64,000 nucleotides of DNA from JALORV01 sp963703945. GTDB taxonomy: Bacteria > Pseudomonadota > Gammaproteobacteria > Burkholderiales > Burkholderiaceae_F. The position numbers and the translations under genes were made by a program. The notes beneath the pieces were generated by a model that was given only the letters and a program-made list of their open reading frames with translations, was not told the DNA's origin and did no database searches. Below are positions 56,674-64,000 of the stretch, one piece after another (position 1 is the first letter of the stretch; each line of letters begins with the position of its first letter). Location: positions 434,001 to 498,000 of the forward strand of contig CAVPGM010000005.1 of NCBI GenBank assembly GCA_963703945.1. The letters run 5' to 3'.

Positions 56674-56700
56674 AACGCCGGACCTGCTCCGGCGTTTTTG
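56674..56700 (+). terminator. Intrinsic terminator
   Basis: An 8-bp stem ACGCCGGA/TCCGGCGT (56675-56682/56688-56695), loop CCTGC, followed by TTTTG. It lies 350 bases after nrdB, which suggests either a long 3' UTR or a separate small transcript ending here. Confidence 0.8.
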
Positions 56701-56934
56701 TTGCGCGTGCTGCCTCACTGCGGATTGCGCACGCGCCGTGCCGAATTCATCAGCGTCAGCGGTCAGTGCGCTGCCCGTTCCGCGCTCAGCTCGGATATGC
56801 GGATCAAACGCATTTCTGGGGGTGTCGCGGCGACAGAGCATCTGCGTGCGCCGATGAATAGCCCAACTGCCGGCCTTTGCCGTGCAGCGGGTTTCCATCT
56901 CTAGTAACCCAACGCTGATCTGAAGGAGATACTG

Positions 56935-57057
56935 ATGGCTACGAAGAAAGCTGCCAAGAAGACCGCGAAGAAATCCGCCAAGAAATCGGCGAAAAAGTCC
57001 ATGAAGCGGCCTGCGAAGAAGTCCGCGAAGAAGTCCGCCAAGAAGGCGAAGAAGTAG
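56935..57057 (+). CDS. 40-residue Lys/Ala-rich histone H1-like protein
   Basis: A tiny gene encoding MATKKAAKKTAKKSAKKSAK and a similar tail, more than 45% lysine. It has a strong Shine-Dalgarno (AAGGAG, 7 bases upstream). The first 8 residues are the same, except one Lys/Arg change, as those of the larger H1-like gene that follows, so the two are tandem paralogues. Such AKK-repeat proteins resemble the C-terminal tail of eukaryotic histone H1 and bind DNA without sequence preference. Too short for most gene finders; codon choice (AAG, GCC, TCC) and the ribosome binding site support it. Confidence 0.8.
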   Translation: MATKKAAKKTAKKSAKKSAKKSMKRPAKKSAKKSAKKAKK

Positions 57058-57082
57058 TCCTCGCGGGAATTGCGTAGCGCTC

Positions 57083-57106
57083 ACCGGCTGCCCTCGGGCA
57101 GCCGGT
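57083..57106 (+). terminator. Strong hairpin between the two H1-like genes
   Basis: A perfect 10-bp stem ACCGGCTGCC/GGCAGCCGGT with loop CTCG, 25 bases after the 40-codon gene. No T tract follows, so it may act as an mRNA stabiliser or partial terminator. Confidence 0.5.
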
Positions 57107-57203
57107 GTGGCATTCCAGCCCGTGTTCGAATCGTGTCGCATCGCGCCCGGACCGGAATGCGTTGTCGCTAAGTACTTCACGCCATTCTCTCTAGGAGACT
57201 GAC

Positions 57204-57677
57204 ATGGCAACGAAGAAAGCTGCCAAGAGGCGGACAGTCAAGAAGACTGCAGCCAAGAAGGCCAAAAAGGCGGTGAAGCGGGCGAAAGTCAAACGCGCGA
57301 AAGTCAAACGCGCCGCAAAAAAGACAGTGAAGAAGACGAAGGTCAGACGGGCGGTGAAGAAGACCGCCAAGAAGGCCAAAGTCAAGCGCGCTGCGAAAAA
57401 GACCGCAAGGAAGGCGAAAGCCAAACGCGCGGTCAAGAAGGTGGCCGCGAAGGCGAAGAAGGCAGTCGCCAAGGTGAAAAGGGCGGTAGCAAAGGTCAAG
57501 GCGAAAGTCGCCAAGCCGGCCGCGGCGAAACCTGCCGCTGCGCCGAAGCCGGCGGTCAAGCCGATGGCTGCGCCGGCGCCAGCACCTGCGGCACCTTCGA
57601 CCGCGGCGGCGCCCGGAGCCAAGACCGCGTTGAATCCCGCCGCGGCCTGGCCGTTTCCGACCGGAAGCCGTCCTTAG
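57204..57677 (+). CDS. Histone H1-like DNA-binding protein (AlgP/BpH1-like)
   Basis: A 157-residue protein in two parts. Residues 1-105 are a Lys/Ala/Val/Arg-rich repeat region (KKTAAKKAKKAVKRAKVKRA...), and residues 106-157 are a Pro/Ala-rich tail ending LNPAAAWPFPTGSRP. This build matches the H1-like nucleoid proteins of Burkholderiales such as BpH1 of Bordetella. It has a good Shine-Dalgarno (AGGAG). Repeat number in such genes varies between strains by recombination. It forms a tandem pair with the 40-residue gene upstream and is closed by an intrinsic terminator. Confidence 0.9.
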   Translation: MATKKAAKRRTVKKTAAKKAKKAVKRAKVKRAKVKRAAKKTVKKTKVRRAVKKTAKKAKVKRAAKKTARKAKAKRAVKKVAAKAKKAVAKVKRAVAKVKAKVAKPAAAKPAAAPKPAVKPMAAPAPAPAAPSTAAAPGAKTALNPAAAWPFPTGSRP

Positions 57678-57702
57678 CGCATCGTCTTGCTGCAGCAGTA
57701 GG

Positions 57703-57735
57703 AACGGGCGCGGACATCCGCGCCCGTTTCATTTC
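57703..57735 (+). terminator. Intrinsic terminator after the H1-like gene
   Basis: An 11-bp GC-rich stem AACGGGCGCGG/CCGCGCCCGTT (57703-57713/57718-57728), loop ACAT, followed by TCATTT. Confidence 0.85.
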
Positions 57736-57806
57736 GGCGCCTGCATCCTCGCCGGCTTGGCGCGCACCGCCGCTACAATCCGTGCTTCCCTCAATTGTCA
57801 CCGCCC

Positions 57807-58346
57807 ATGCTCTTCGTCGACATTGCGCGAGCACTGCTGGACATCCTCGGTTCGCTGCTCGTCGGGCTACTGCTGCTGCGCGCATGGGCATCTTTCATCG
57901 GCATGCCGGCGCGCAACCCGCTGGCGCACTTTGCCCGTGCACTGACCGACTGGCTGGTCGCGCCGCTCGCGAGGCTGCTGCCCGCGCGCGGGCGAATCGA
58001 ATGGGCGGCGCTGGTCGCTGCGCTGATCGTCACGATTGCCATCGTCGCGCTGAAGGTGCTGGCCTCCGGTCTGACGATCGCGTGGGATGTGGTCTTCTTC
58101 GAGGCGGTGCGCCAGCTCGTGAACTGGGCGCTGACGCTGGTGGTGTGGGTCACGCTGATTTATGTGGTGATCAGCTGGGTCAACCCACTGGCGCCCGTTG
58201 CGCCGGCACTGTCGACGTTGTTGCGGCCATTGCTCGAACCGCTGCAGCGCATCTTGCCCGCGGTGAGAGGGATCGATCTTTCGCCGATGGCCCTGTTGAT
58301 CCTCGTCTACATCCTGCAAATCGTCATCGGGCGCCTCACGTTCTGA
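57807..58346 (+). CDS. YggT family integral membrane protein
   Basis: A 179-residue protein with four membrane helices in two YggT repeats (LRAWASFIGMPARNPLAHFARALTDWLVAP and YVVISWVNPLAPVAPALSTLLRPLLEP). The family occurs in most bacteria and in plastids and is linked to division or cell-shape functions in some, but its biochemical role is unknown. ATG 57807 is preferred over an in-frame TTG at 57795. A TACAAT at 57774-57779 is a plausible -10 element. It converges on the PfkB kinase gene. Confidence 0.9.
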   Translation: MLFVDIARALLDILGSLLVGLLLLRAWASFIGMPARNPLAHFARALTDWLVAPLARLLPARGRIEWAALVAALIVTIAIVALKVLASGLTIAWDVVFFEAVRQLVNWALTLVVWVTLIYVVISWVNPLAPVAPALSTLLRPLLEPLQRILPAVRGIDLSPMALLILVYILQIVIGRLTF

Positions 58347-58370
58347 TTGCGGAGGCGGGCGCCCTCGGAA

Positions 58371-59306
58371 TCACCACGGCCGGTATCCGAACGCCTCGAA
58401 GAATCGATCGGCAACGGAATTGCGATCGGCGACATAGTTCTGGGCTCCGCTCGCCTCGATTTTCAGCGCCCCCATGACTGCCGCGAGCCGGCCGGTCGTG
58501 TCCCAGTCAAGCCCGTTGGCAATCCCCGCCAGCAGCCCACCTCGATAAGCATCGCCGCAACCGATCGGGTCGATCACCGAGCGCGCCGGCGCGACAGGAA
58601 TGTGCAGCGATGCTCCTTCGAGATGGATGTCCGAACCTTCGACCCCGCGCGTGACAACCAGTGCCTTCACCCGTGCCGCCAGTTCGTCCACGGAAAGCCC
58701 CGTGCGCTCGACGACGACCCGCGCCTCGTAGTCGTTCAGTGTGACGTAGCTCGCTCGGGCGATGAACCACAGCAGTTCTTCGCCGTTGAACAGCGGCATC
58801 GCCTGACCCAGGTCGAAGATGAACGGGATACCGTGCTCGGCAAACTGCTGAGCGTGCTGTTGCATGCCGTCGCGACCATCGGGGGCGACGATGCCGAGCC
58901 GTATTCCGCTGTCCGCCGGCACCGCATTCAGGTGCGAGTGACCCATGGCGCCCGGGTGGAACGCGGTCAGCTGGTTGTCGTTGAGGTCGGTCGTGATGAA
59001 GGCTTGCGCGGTATAGCTGCCGGGCACCTGCACCACGAAACGGCGGTCGATGCCGAGCGCGTCGAGCCGCTCGAGATATGGACCTGCATCGTCTCCGACG
59101 GTGGCCATCGGCAGAGGCTCGCCGCCGAGGCACTTGAGGCTGTAGGCGATGTTGCCGGCGCACCCGCCAAATTCGCGCTTCATCTCCGGAACGAGAAACG
59201 ACACGTTCAGGATATGAACCTGATCGGGAAGTATGTGGTCGGCGAATCGCCCCTGGAACACCATCACGGTGTCGTAGGCGATCGAACCGCAGATCAGGGT
59301 GCGCAT
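58371..59306 (-). CDS. PfkB-family carbohydrate/nucleoside kinase
   Basis: A 311-residue ribokinase-fold enzyme. It shows the N-terminal GSIAYDTVMVFQGRF, a glycine pair in FGGCAGNIAYSLKCLGG and the C-terminal anion-hole and catalytic base DPIGCGDAYRGGLL (GCGD in place of the usual GAGD, with the catalytic Asp kept). The family phosphorylates sugars or nucleosides; members in this position are often annotated as adenosine kinase, but the substrate cannot be settled by sequence. A TATATA-rich -10 candidate (59368-59373) lies at the 3' end of the gene upstream. Confidence 0.9.
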   Translation of the reverse strand: MRTLICGSIAYDTVMVFQGRFADHILPDQVHILNVSFLVPEMKREFGGCAGNIAYSLKCLGGEPLPMATVGDDAGPYLERLDALGIDRRFVVQVPGSYTAQAFITTDLNDNQLTAFHPGAMGHSHLNAVPADSGIRLGIVAPDGRDGMQQHAQQFAEHGIPFIFDLGQAMPLFNGEELLWFIARASYVTLNDYEARVVVERTGLSVDELAARVKALVVTRGVEGSDIHLEGASLHIPVAPARSVIDPIGCGDAYRGGLLAGIANGLDWDTTGRLAAVMGALKIEASGAQNYVADRNSVADRFFEAFGYRPW

Positions 59307-59366
59307 GGCGGGACAGACTGCTGCGTCGGCATTCGGTGTTGGCCGTGAGGGCGGAATGCCCTCGAT

Positions 59367-60473
59367 CTATATATAAAAGGGATAGACGAGGAAGCCTGCC
59401 GCCTGCACTCCGCGCGCCTCAAGGTAGACGCGGATCGTCATGTCGGCTCCGGCGCCCAGTCCTTCGTCGATGCGCGTGCGGGGCTCTCCGCTAGCCGCCA
59501 GGTAGTCGACCGGCGCAAAGACCTTGCGCGCCACGGGCCGGTTCAGCGTGTCGCTCAAGGTCACCTCGAGCGCGGGCAGCGCCTGCGTGAACGGAGCGCG
59601 ATTGCGGATCACGGCGGTCAACTCGAGCACGTCGGTGCCGGCGATCGACTGCAGTTCGCTGCCGATCACCGCCAGTTGATCGGGCTGGGTCGGCCAACCG
59701 AGCGTGCAGCCGAAGACCTCGCACAGCTGCACAAGAGCCGGACGCGCTGCGGGCCAGTGCGAGATCGCGTCCGAGCGGAATATCACAGCGATCTGTGCAA
59801 GAGCCAGTATCAATAGCAGCAGCGAGCCCCCGCTGAATACGATCGAGAAGCCCCGCGCGGGCTCACGCTCGGCCTCGCGTATGAATGCCGGCTCCTCCTG
59901 CGATTCAGAGGGTGCCGCCGCGGGCTCCGGCACGGGCGGCATCTCGATCACTTCGATGCCGTCGAGCGATGCCATCGATTCGAAGCCGGAAGAGCGCGAT
60001 GGGCCAGCGGCGAGCAGCGTCGGAACTCCAGCGGCTGCCAGGTCCTCTTGCGTCCCCATGGGGCGTGTCCGTCTCCCCGCAGCCGGCGGCTCGGGCAAGT
60101 CCTGCGATATGGTTGCGACCGGAGACGCCCCGGGGGCAATGCGCAAGGTAGTCGCCGGCCCGAGCGCCTTGCGCTTACGGTCCGACGCGCTGCGCGTGCG
60201 CTCCTTGGCTGGTGCGGCTGCCGATCCCGCCGCCGGCGCTCGCGATGCGGCCGAATCGCCGCGTTCGGTCGCGACCGGCGCTGGCTCCTTTACGTGCTCG
60301 CCGACTGGCCGCGGTTGCGACAGCGTCGTTTCTTCGACGTAGGCGAGGCTGCCGATCGCATCGAATACCGTGCGGCACTGTCCGCAACGGACCAGTCCGC
60401 CGCGCAGTTTCAGTTGGTCTGCGACCACGCGGAACATGGATCCGCACTGCGGACATTTGGTTGCGAGTGCCAT
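59367..60473 (-). CDS. Zinc-ribbon and DUF3426 membrane protein
   Basis: A 368-residue protein: an MJ0042-type zinc ribbon at 1-38 (CPQCGSMFRV...VRCGQC), a long Ala/Pro-rich disordered stretch (about 50-205), one membrane helix (about 208-230) and a DUF3426 domain (about 235-365). This places the zinc ribbon in the cytoplasm and the DUF3426 domain in the periplasm. The function is unknown; the gene follows prmA in many betaproteobacteria, as here. Confidence 0.93.
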   Translation of the reverse strand: MALATKCPQCGSMFRVVADQLKLRGGLVRCGQCRTVFDAIGSLAYVEETTLSQPRPVGEHVKEPAPVATERGDSAASRAPAAGSAAAPAKERTRSASDRKRKALGPATTLRIAPGASPVATISQDLPEPPAAGRRTRPMGTQEDLAAAGVPTLLAAGPSRSSGFESMASLDGIEVIEMPPVPEPAAAPSESQEEPAFIREAEREPARGFSIVFSGGSLLLLILALAQIAVIFRSDAISHWPAARPALVQLCEVFGCTLGWPTQPDQLAVIGSELQSIAGTDVLELTAVIRNRAPFTQALPALEVTLSDTLNRPVARKVFAPVDYLAASGEPRTRIDEGLGAGADMTIRVYLEARGVQAAGFLVYPFYI

Positions 60474-60520
60474 CGTGCCGAGTCAGTCTGCCACGCGGCC
60501 AGGCCGGCGTGCGGGCGACA

Positions 60521-61426
60521 TCAACTGCTCCGTGTCCCTGCCAGGCAGACCCAGCCCTCCGAGCCGCGCCACCGTCGCAGGTCAACCGTTCGGTCGGCCG
60601 CTGCATAGGCAGCCAGCACCTCGTCGGCCTGTCGCTGCAGGATGCCAGACAACACCAGCGCGCCGCCCGGGGCGACGCGTGCCAGCAGGGCCGGGGCGAG
60701 CAACTTCAACGGAATGGACAGGATATTGGCGACCACGATATCGAATCGGCCCGGACCAAGAGCGTCCGGAGCAGTGTAGCGTGCGACGACTGCGTTGGCG
60801 GCGGAGTTGGTGCGAGCGGCAGCCAGCGCCTGATCGTCGATGTCGACGCCGGTCACGTCGCCGGCGCCCAGGCGCGCGGCTGCGATCGCCAGGATGCCGG
60901 AGCCGCATCCGTAGTCCAGCACGCGTGCGCCTTCTCTCAGGTGCGCCTCGAGCCAGGCCAGGCAAAGCTGCGTGGTCGGATGTGTGCCGGTGCCGAAGGC
61001 CACGCCCGGGTCGAGCCGCACGACGATGTCTGCGCCTGCAGGAACCGGATGCCATGTCGGCACGATCCAGAAGCGTTCGCTGATGCGGGTCGCGGGAAAC
61101 TGAGCCTGGGATTCGCGCACCCAGTCGGCATCGTGCACCGTGATGCATTCCTCGATCGGCGGTGTCGGCCACGCGAGCGAGCCGCACGCCGCAGCCACCA
61201 GGCGCTCGGCGTCGTCGCGCTCGCCTTCGAGCAGGACTCGCAACCTGCTGCTTTGCCACGCGTGCGTCACAGGCTCGAGACCGGGTTCGCCAAACAGCGG
61301 CGACTCGGCGGTGGTTCCGGCAGATGCGTCTTCCACGCTGATCGACAGGGCGCCGGCCTCGAGCAGCGCGTCGGCGAGCAGTTCGGCACGACGATCGTCG
61401 GCCCGTAGGGTGATTTCCAGCAGCAC
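60521..61426 (-). CDS. prmA: Ribosomal protein L11 methyltransferase PrmA
   Basis: This SAM-dependent enzyme trimethylates L11. The 301-residue protein has the N-terminal L11-recognition domain (about 1-90) and a methyltransferase domain with FGTGTHPTTQLCLAWLE, VLDYGCGSGILAIAAARLGA (motif I), GVDIDDQA and the catalytic-pocket motif VANILSIPL. GTG 61426 begins VLLEITLRADD, the usual start. It lies 5 bases downstream of accC and is probably in the same operon. Confidence 0.96.
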   Translation of the reverse strand: MLLEITLRADDRRAELLADALLEAGALSISVEDASAGTTAESPLFGEPGLEPVTHAWQSSRLRVLLEGERDDAERLVAAACGSLAWPTPPIEECITVHDADWVRESQAQFPATRISERFWIVPTWHPVPAGADIVVRLDPGVAFGTGTHPTTQLCLAWLEAHLREGARVLDYGCGSGILAIAAARLGAGDVTGVDIDDQALAAARTNSAANAVVARYTAPDALGPGRFDIVVANILSIPLKLLAPALLARVAPGGALVLSGILQRQADEVLAAYAAADRTVDLRRWRGSEGWVCLAGTRSS

Positions 61427-61431
61427 GACCG

Positions 61432-62784
61432 CTACGCGCCCTGACGGGCTGCGATGCGCTTTTCCAGGTAGTGGATGCTGGTGCCGCCGAGCACGAATTT
61501 CTCGTCCATCAGCAGCTCACGATGCAGCGGGATATTGGTCTGGATCCCCTCGACGACCATTTCGGAGAGTGCGATGCGCATGCGGGCCAATGCCTGCTGG
61601 CGCGTGTCGCCGTAGCAGATCACCTTGCCGATCATCGAATCGTAGTGCGGCGGAACGAAGTAGCCGCTGTAGGCATGCGAGTCGACCCGCACGCCGGGGC
61701 CGCCGGGCGGATGCCACGAGGTGATGCGACCCGGCGAAGGCGTGAACTTGAACGGGTCTTCGGCATTGATGCGGCACTCGATCGAATGCCCCTTCTGCAC
61801 GATGTCGCGCTGGCGCAGCCGCAACTTTTCGCCGGCGGCAATGTGGATCTGTTCCTGCACGATGTCGATACCGGTCACCATCTCGGTCACCGGATGCTCG
61901 ACCTGCACCCGCGTGTTCATCTCGATGAAGTAGAACTCGTTGTCCTGGTACAGAAACTCGAAGGTTCCGGCGCCGCGGTAATTGATCTTCTTGCACGCCT
62001 CGACACAGCGATCCCCGATCTTGTCGATCAGCCGCCGGTTGATTCCGGGCGCCGGCGCTTCCTCGATGATCTTCTGGTGGCGGCGCTGCATCGAGCAGTC
62101 GCGTTCACCGAGCCAGACCGCATTGCGCTGCTGGTCGGCCAGCACCTGGATCTCGATGTGGCGCGGTGTCTCCAGATACTTCTCCAGGTAGACCGCAGGA
62201 TTGCCGAAGGCAGCCTGGGCTTCCTGTCGAGTCATCGTGACGGCGTTGAGCAGGGCGGCCTCGGTGTGCACGACACGCATCCCACGACCGCCGCCGCCGC
62301 CCGCCGCCTTGATGATCACCGGGTAACCCACCCCGCGCGCGCTGCGGACGATCTCGCGCGGATCCTCGGAGAGTGCGCCCGGCGAGCCGGGTACCGTGGG
62401 TACACCAGCCGCGGTCATCGCCTGCTTGGCCGACACCTTGTCGCCCATCAAGCGGATCGACTCCGGTCGCGGGCCGATGAAGACAAATCCGCTCTTTTCC
62501 ACGCGTTCGGCGAAGTCGGCGTTCTCCGAGAGAAATCCGTAACCCGGATGGATCGCTTCGGCGTCGGTCACCTCGGCGGCGCTGATGATGGCCGGAATGT
62601 TGAGGTAGCTCTCGCGTGACGGTGGCGGGCCGATGCACACCGACTCGTCCGCGAGCTTCACATACTTGGCGTCCGTGTCGGCTTCCGAATGAACGACGAC
62701 CGTGCGGATGCCGAGCTCGCGGCACGCGCGCTGGATGCGCAGGGCGATCTCACCCCGGTTCGCAATCAGGATCTTCTTGAACAT
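61432..62784 (-). CDS. accC: Acetyl-CoA carboxylase biotin carboxylase subunit
   Basis: This ATP-grasp enzyme carboxylates biotin on AccB, the first half-reaction of fatty acid synthesis. The 450-residue protein shows MFKKILIANRGEIALRIQRA, AIHPGYGFLSENADFA, the ATP loop KAAGGGGGRGMRVV, ERDCSMQRRHQKIIEEAPAP and FIEMNTRVQVEHPVTE with catalytic Glu and Arg residues. Length and motifs are standard. accB lies 101 bases upstream in the same direction. Confidence 0.98.
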   Translation of the reverse strand: MFKKILIANRGEIALRIQRACRELGIRTVVVHSEADTDAKYVKLADESVCIGPPPSRESYLNIPAIISAAEVTDAEAIHPGYGFLSENADFAERVEKSGFVFIGPRPESIRLMGDKVSAKQAMTAAGVPTVPGSPGALSEDPREIVRSARGVGYPVIIKAAGGGGGRGMRVVHTEAALLNAVTMTRQEAQAAFGNPAVYLEKYLETPRHIEIQVLADQQRNAVWLGERDCSMQRRHQKIIEEAPAPGINRRLIDKIGDRCVEACKKINYRGAGTFEFLYQDNEFYFIEMNTRVQVEHPVTEMVTGIDIVQEQIHIAAGEKLRLRQRDIVQKGHSIECRINAEDPFKFTPSPGRITSWHPPGGPGVRVDSHAYSGYFVPPHYDSMIGKVICYGDTRQQALARMRIALSEMVVEGIQTNIPLHRELLMDEKFVLGGTSIHYLEKRIAARQGA

Positions 62785-62885
62785 GCGGAAGCGGCGAGCG
62801 CGGTCACTGCGTTTCGGGCCGGCAATGCTCGGGAGTCAGCTGTGACGAGATCGCGCGGGCCGGCAAATGGCTCGACGGTCCCACG

Positions 62886-63335
62886 CTATTCGATGATGAA
62901 AAGCGGCTGCCCGTATTCCACCGGCTGGCCGTTGTCGACCAGGATCTTCTTCACCGTGCCGCCCACCTCGGCCTCGATCTCGTTCAGCAGTTTCATCGCC
63001 TCGATGATGCACAGCGTATCGCCCGGCTTGACCTCGGCGCCCTGTTCGATGAAGGGCGGCGCACCGGGGCTCGGCGAGCGATAGAACGTTCCCACCATCG
63101 GTGACTTGACGACATGACCCGGTGGTTCCTCGGGCGCTTCGACGCCCGGCGCCGCCGGCCCCGTGCCGGCCGGTGGCGGCACGGCTGCATGGACGGCCAC
63201 TGGCATCGCCATCGGCGCGGTCGCCGCCGCCGTCTTCACGATGCGTACCTTGTCTTCGCCTTCGGTGACCTCGAGTTCCGCGATGCCGGATTCTGCGACC
63301 AGGTCGATCAGCGTCTTGAGCTTGCGTAAATCCAT
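62886..63335 (-). CDS. accB: Biotin carboxyl carrier protein of acetyl-CoA carboxylase
   Basis: A 149-residue carrier protein. The N-terminal helical segment (MDLRKLKTLIDLVAESGI) binds AccC, a Pro/Ala-rich linker spans about 40-70, and the biotinyl domain (about 72-149) has the lysine that takes biotin in EAMKLLNEIEAE. The length is typical. It is followed by accC, and aroQ lies 11 bases upstream. Confidence 0.97.
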   Translation of the reverse strand: MDLRKLKTLIDLVAESGIAELEVTEGEDKVRIVKTAAATAPMAMPVAVHAAVPPPAGTGPAAPGVEAPEEPPGHVVKSPMVGTFYRSPSPGAPPFIEQGAEVKPGDTLCIIEAMKLLNEIEAEVGGTVKKILVDNGQPVEYGQPLFIIE

Positions 63336-63346
63336 GGGTTCCCCGG

Positions 63347-63790
63347 TCAGGAAGCGCGCTCTACGAGGGCGTATTCGAGGGCGTAGCGATAGCCAGCTGC
63401 GCCGAGTCCGACGATGCTGCCGACCGCCAGGTCAGCCAGATGAGAGCGGTGCCGGAACGACTCGCGCCGGTGGACGTTGGACAGATGAACCTCGAGGAAG
63501 GGAACGGCGACAGCAGCGAGCGCATCGCGCAGCGCGATGCTCGTGTGCGTGAACGCCCCTGCATTGACGATCATGAAGGTCGTTCCGTCGGTCCGAGCCG
63601 CGTGGACCCGGTCGATCAGTGCGCCTTCGTGATTGCTCTGGAAGAAGCTCAACTCACCGCCGTGGCGGCGCGCGACTTCGGACAACTCGGCCTCGATCTG
63701 GGCGAGCGTGCGGCCGCCGTATATGGCCGGCTCGCGCGTACCCAGCAGATTCAGATTGGGCCCATTGAGGACAAGAATGCGATTCGTCAC
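63347..63790 (-). CDS. aroQ: Type II 3-dehydroquinate dehydratase
   Basis: This enzyme performs the third step of the shikimate pathway. The 147-residue protein has VLNGPNLNLLGTREPAIYGG (catalytic Tyr and Arg), FFQSNHEGALIDRVH, IVNAGAFTHTSIALRDAL and EVHLSNVHRRESFRHRS with the catalytic His. GTG 63790 follows GGGAGGA closely; a TTG at 63805 is an alternative. An out-of-frame ATG-TGA overlaps the GTG. Placement upstream of accB-accC is typical of proteobacteria. Confidence 0.95.
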   Translation of the reverse strand: MTNRILVLNGPNLNLLGTREPAIYGGRTLAQIEAELSEVARRHGGELSFFQSNHEGALIDRVHAARTDGTTFMIVNAGAFTHTSIALRDALAAVAVPFLEVHLSNVHRRESFRHRSHLADLAVGSIVGLGAAGYRYALEYALVERAS

Positions 63791-63897
63791 ATTCCTCCCT
63801 GGCAACTTGTTGGTAGTTCGGCGCAGATGGAAACAGAAGCGCCGAGATCAATGAAGGCGCGGAGTCTGAACGTTCTTTTTGCGCCTGTCCAGCCGCC

Positions 63898-64000
63898 TTA
63901 TCGGCGGAGCCCGGAGTCCAGCCACGACCGCAGCAAGTCAGGCTGGATTCGTCCCAGACGAGTCCGGACGATGTGCCCAGACGGGCTGACCAGCACAGTG
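63898..64000 (-). CDS. C-terminal end of a probable TlpA-like thioredoxin, partial
   Basis: On the minus strand an open frame enters from the right edge and ends at TAA (63900-63898). The visible 33 residues read TVLVSPSGHIVRTRLGRIQP and then DLLRSWLDSGLRR. This matches the last strand and helix of redoxin-fold proteins (the Pro-Thr-x-Val loop, the G-x-I-V turn and the final amphipathic helix). TlpA/ResA-type genes commonly precede aroQ-accB in Burkholderiales, which supports the call, but the active-site Cys pair lies outside the window. Confidence 0.65.
   Translation of the reverse strand, partial: TVLVSPSGHIVRTRLGRIQPDLLRSWLDSGLRR

Noticed and set aside
56356..56904. 182-codon ORF between nrdB and the H1-like genes
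   Set aside because: It reads through an intrinsic terminator, has no recognisable domain, and is opposed by another equally meaningless antisense frame.

Overview
The window is high-GC bacterial chromosome that reads as a betaproteobacterium of the order Burkholderiales. The main reasons are gene order and gene content: mraZ-rsmH-ftsL-ftsI-mur-ftsQAZ; lpxC, a DUF721 gene, an M23 peptidase gene and secA together; argJ, a DUF815 gene and mutT beside yacG-zapD-coaE-pilD-pilC-pilB; rplU-rpmA-obgE-proB with rppH and proS; pilS-pilR-ampD-nrdA-nrdB; histone H1-like genes; and prmA-accC-accB-aroQ. I see no prophage, transposase, CRISPR array or large genomic island. Almost everything is core housekeeping DNA.

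Layout. 1-4.7 kb: signalling genes (the end of a phosphotransfer protein, a REC-PAS-GGDEF-EAL protein, a NarL-type regulator and a REC-histidine kinase). 4.84-5.15 kb: RNase P RNA. 5.3-23.0 kb: the dcw cell-wall and division cluster, preceded by a four-repeat MraZ operator and ending at ftsZ. 22.9-29.2 kb: a DUF2189 membrane protein, lpxC, a DUF721 protein, an M23 peptidase and secA. 29.4-32.5 kb: argJ, a DUF815 ATPase and a Nudix/thiamine-phosphate-synthase-like fusion. 32.5-38.0 kb on the minus strand: yacG, zapD, coaE and the type IV pilus genes pilD, pilC and pilB. 38.3-39.5 kb: tRNA-Pro(CGG) and a polyprenyl diphosphate synthase. 39.6-45.6 kb: rplU, rpmA, obgE, proB, rppH, proS and a lytic transglycosylase. 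45.6-51.9 kb: ffh, a CcsA-like protein, a small Cys-rich protein, pilS, pilR and ampD. 52.0-56.3 kb: nrdA and nrdB behind a long leader with an NrdR-like box. 56.9-57.7 kb: two Lys/Ala-rich H1-like genes. 57.8-64.0 kb: yggT, then on the minus strand a PfkB kinase, a DUF3426 protein, prmA, accC, accB, aroQ and the end of a probable TlpA-like thioredoxin.

How the genes work together. The dcw genes are stitched together by ATGA/GTGA stop-start overlaps, so they are probably translationally coupled. They cover lipid II synthesis (murE, murF, mraY, murD, murG, murC, ddl), septal synthesis (ftsI, ftsW, ftsL, ftsQ) and the Z ring (ftsA, ftsZ, with zapD elsewhere). The pilus assembly genes and their likely PilS-PilR regulators lie 10 kb apart.

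The unexpected features are these. A duplicated 5' end of murC makes a 39-codon leader ORF between murG and murC. A 162-bp inverted-repeat element sits between murF and mraY. Strong hairpins fill a 308-bp ftsA-ftsZ spacer. nrdA has an unassigned GC-rich leader. Three essential genes (ftsI, murD, nrdA) each carry a single extra base that breaks the frame, most simply explained as sequence errors. At lpxC, the prenyl synthase gene and the ccsA-like gene, -10-like boxes lie 5-6 bases from start codons that lack a Shine-Dalgarno sequence, which suggests leaderless mRNAs. I found no convincing wholly new multi-gene system.
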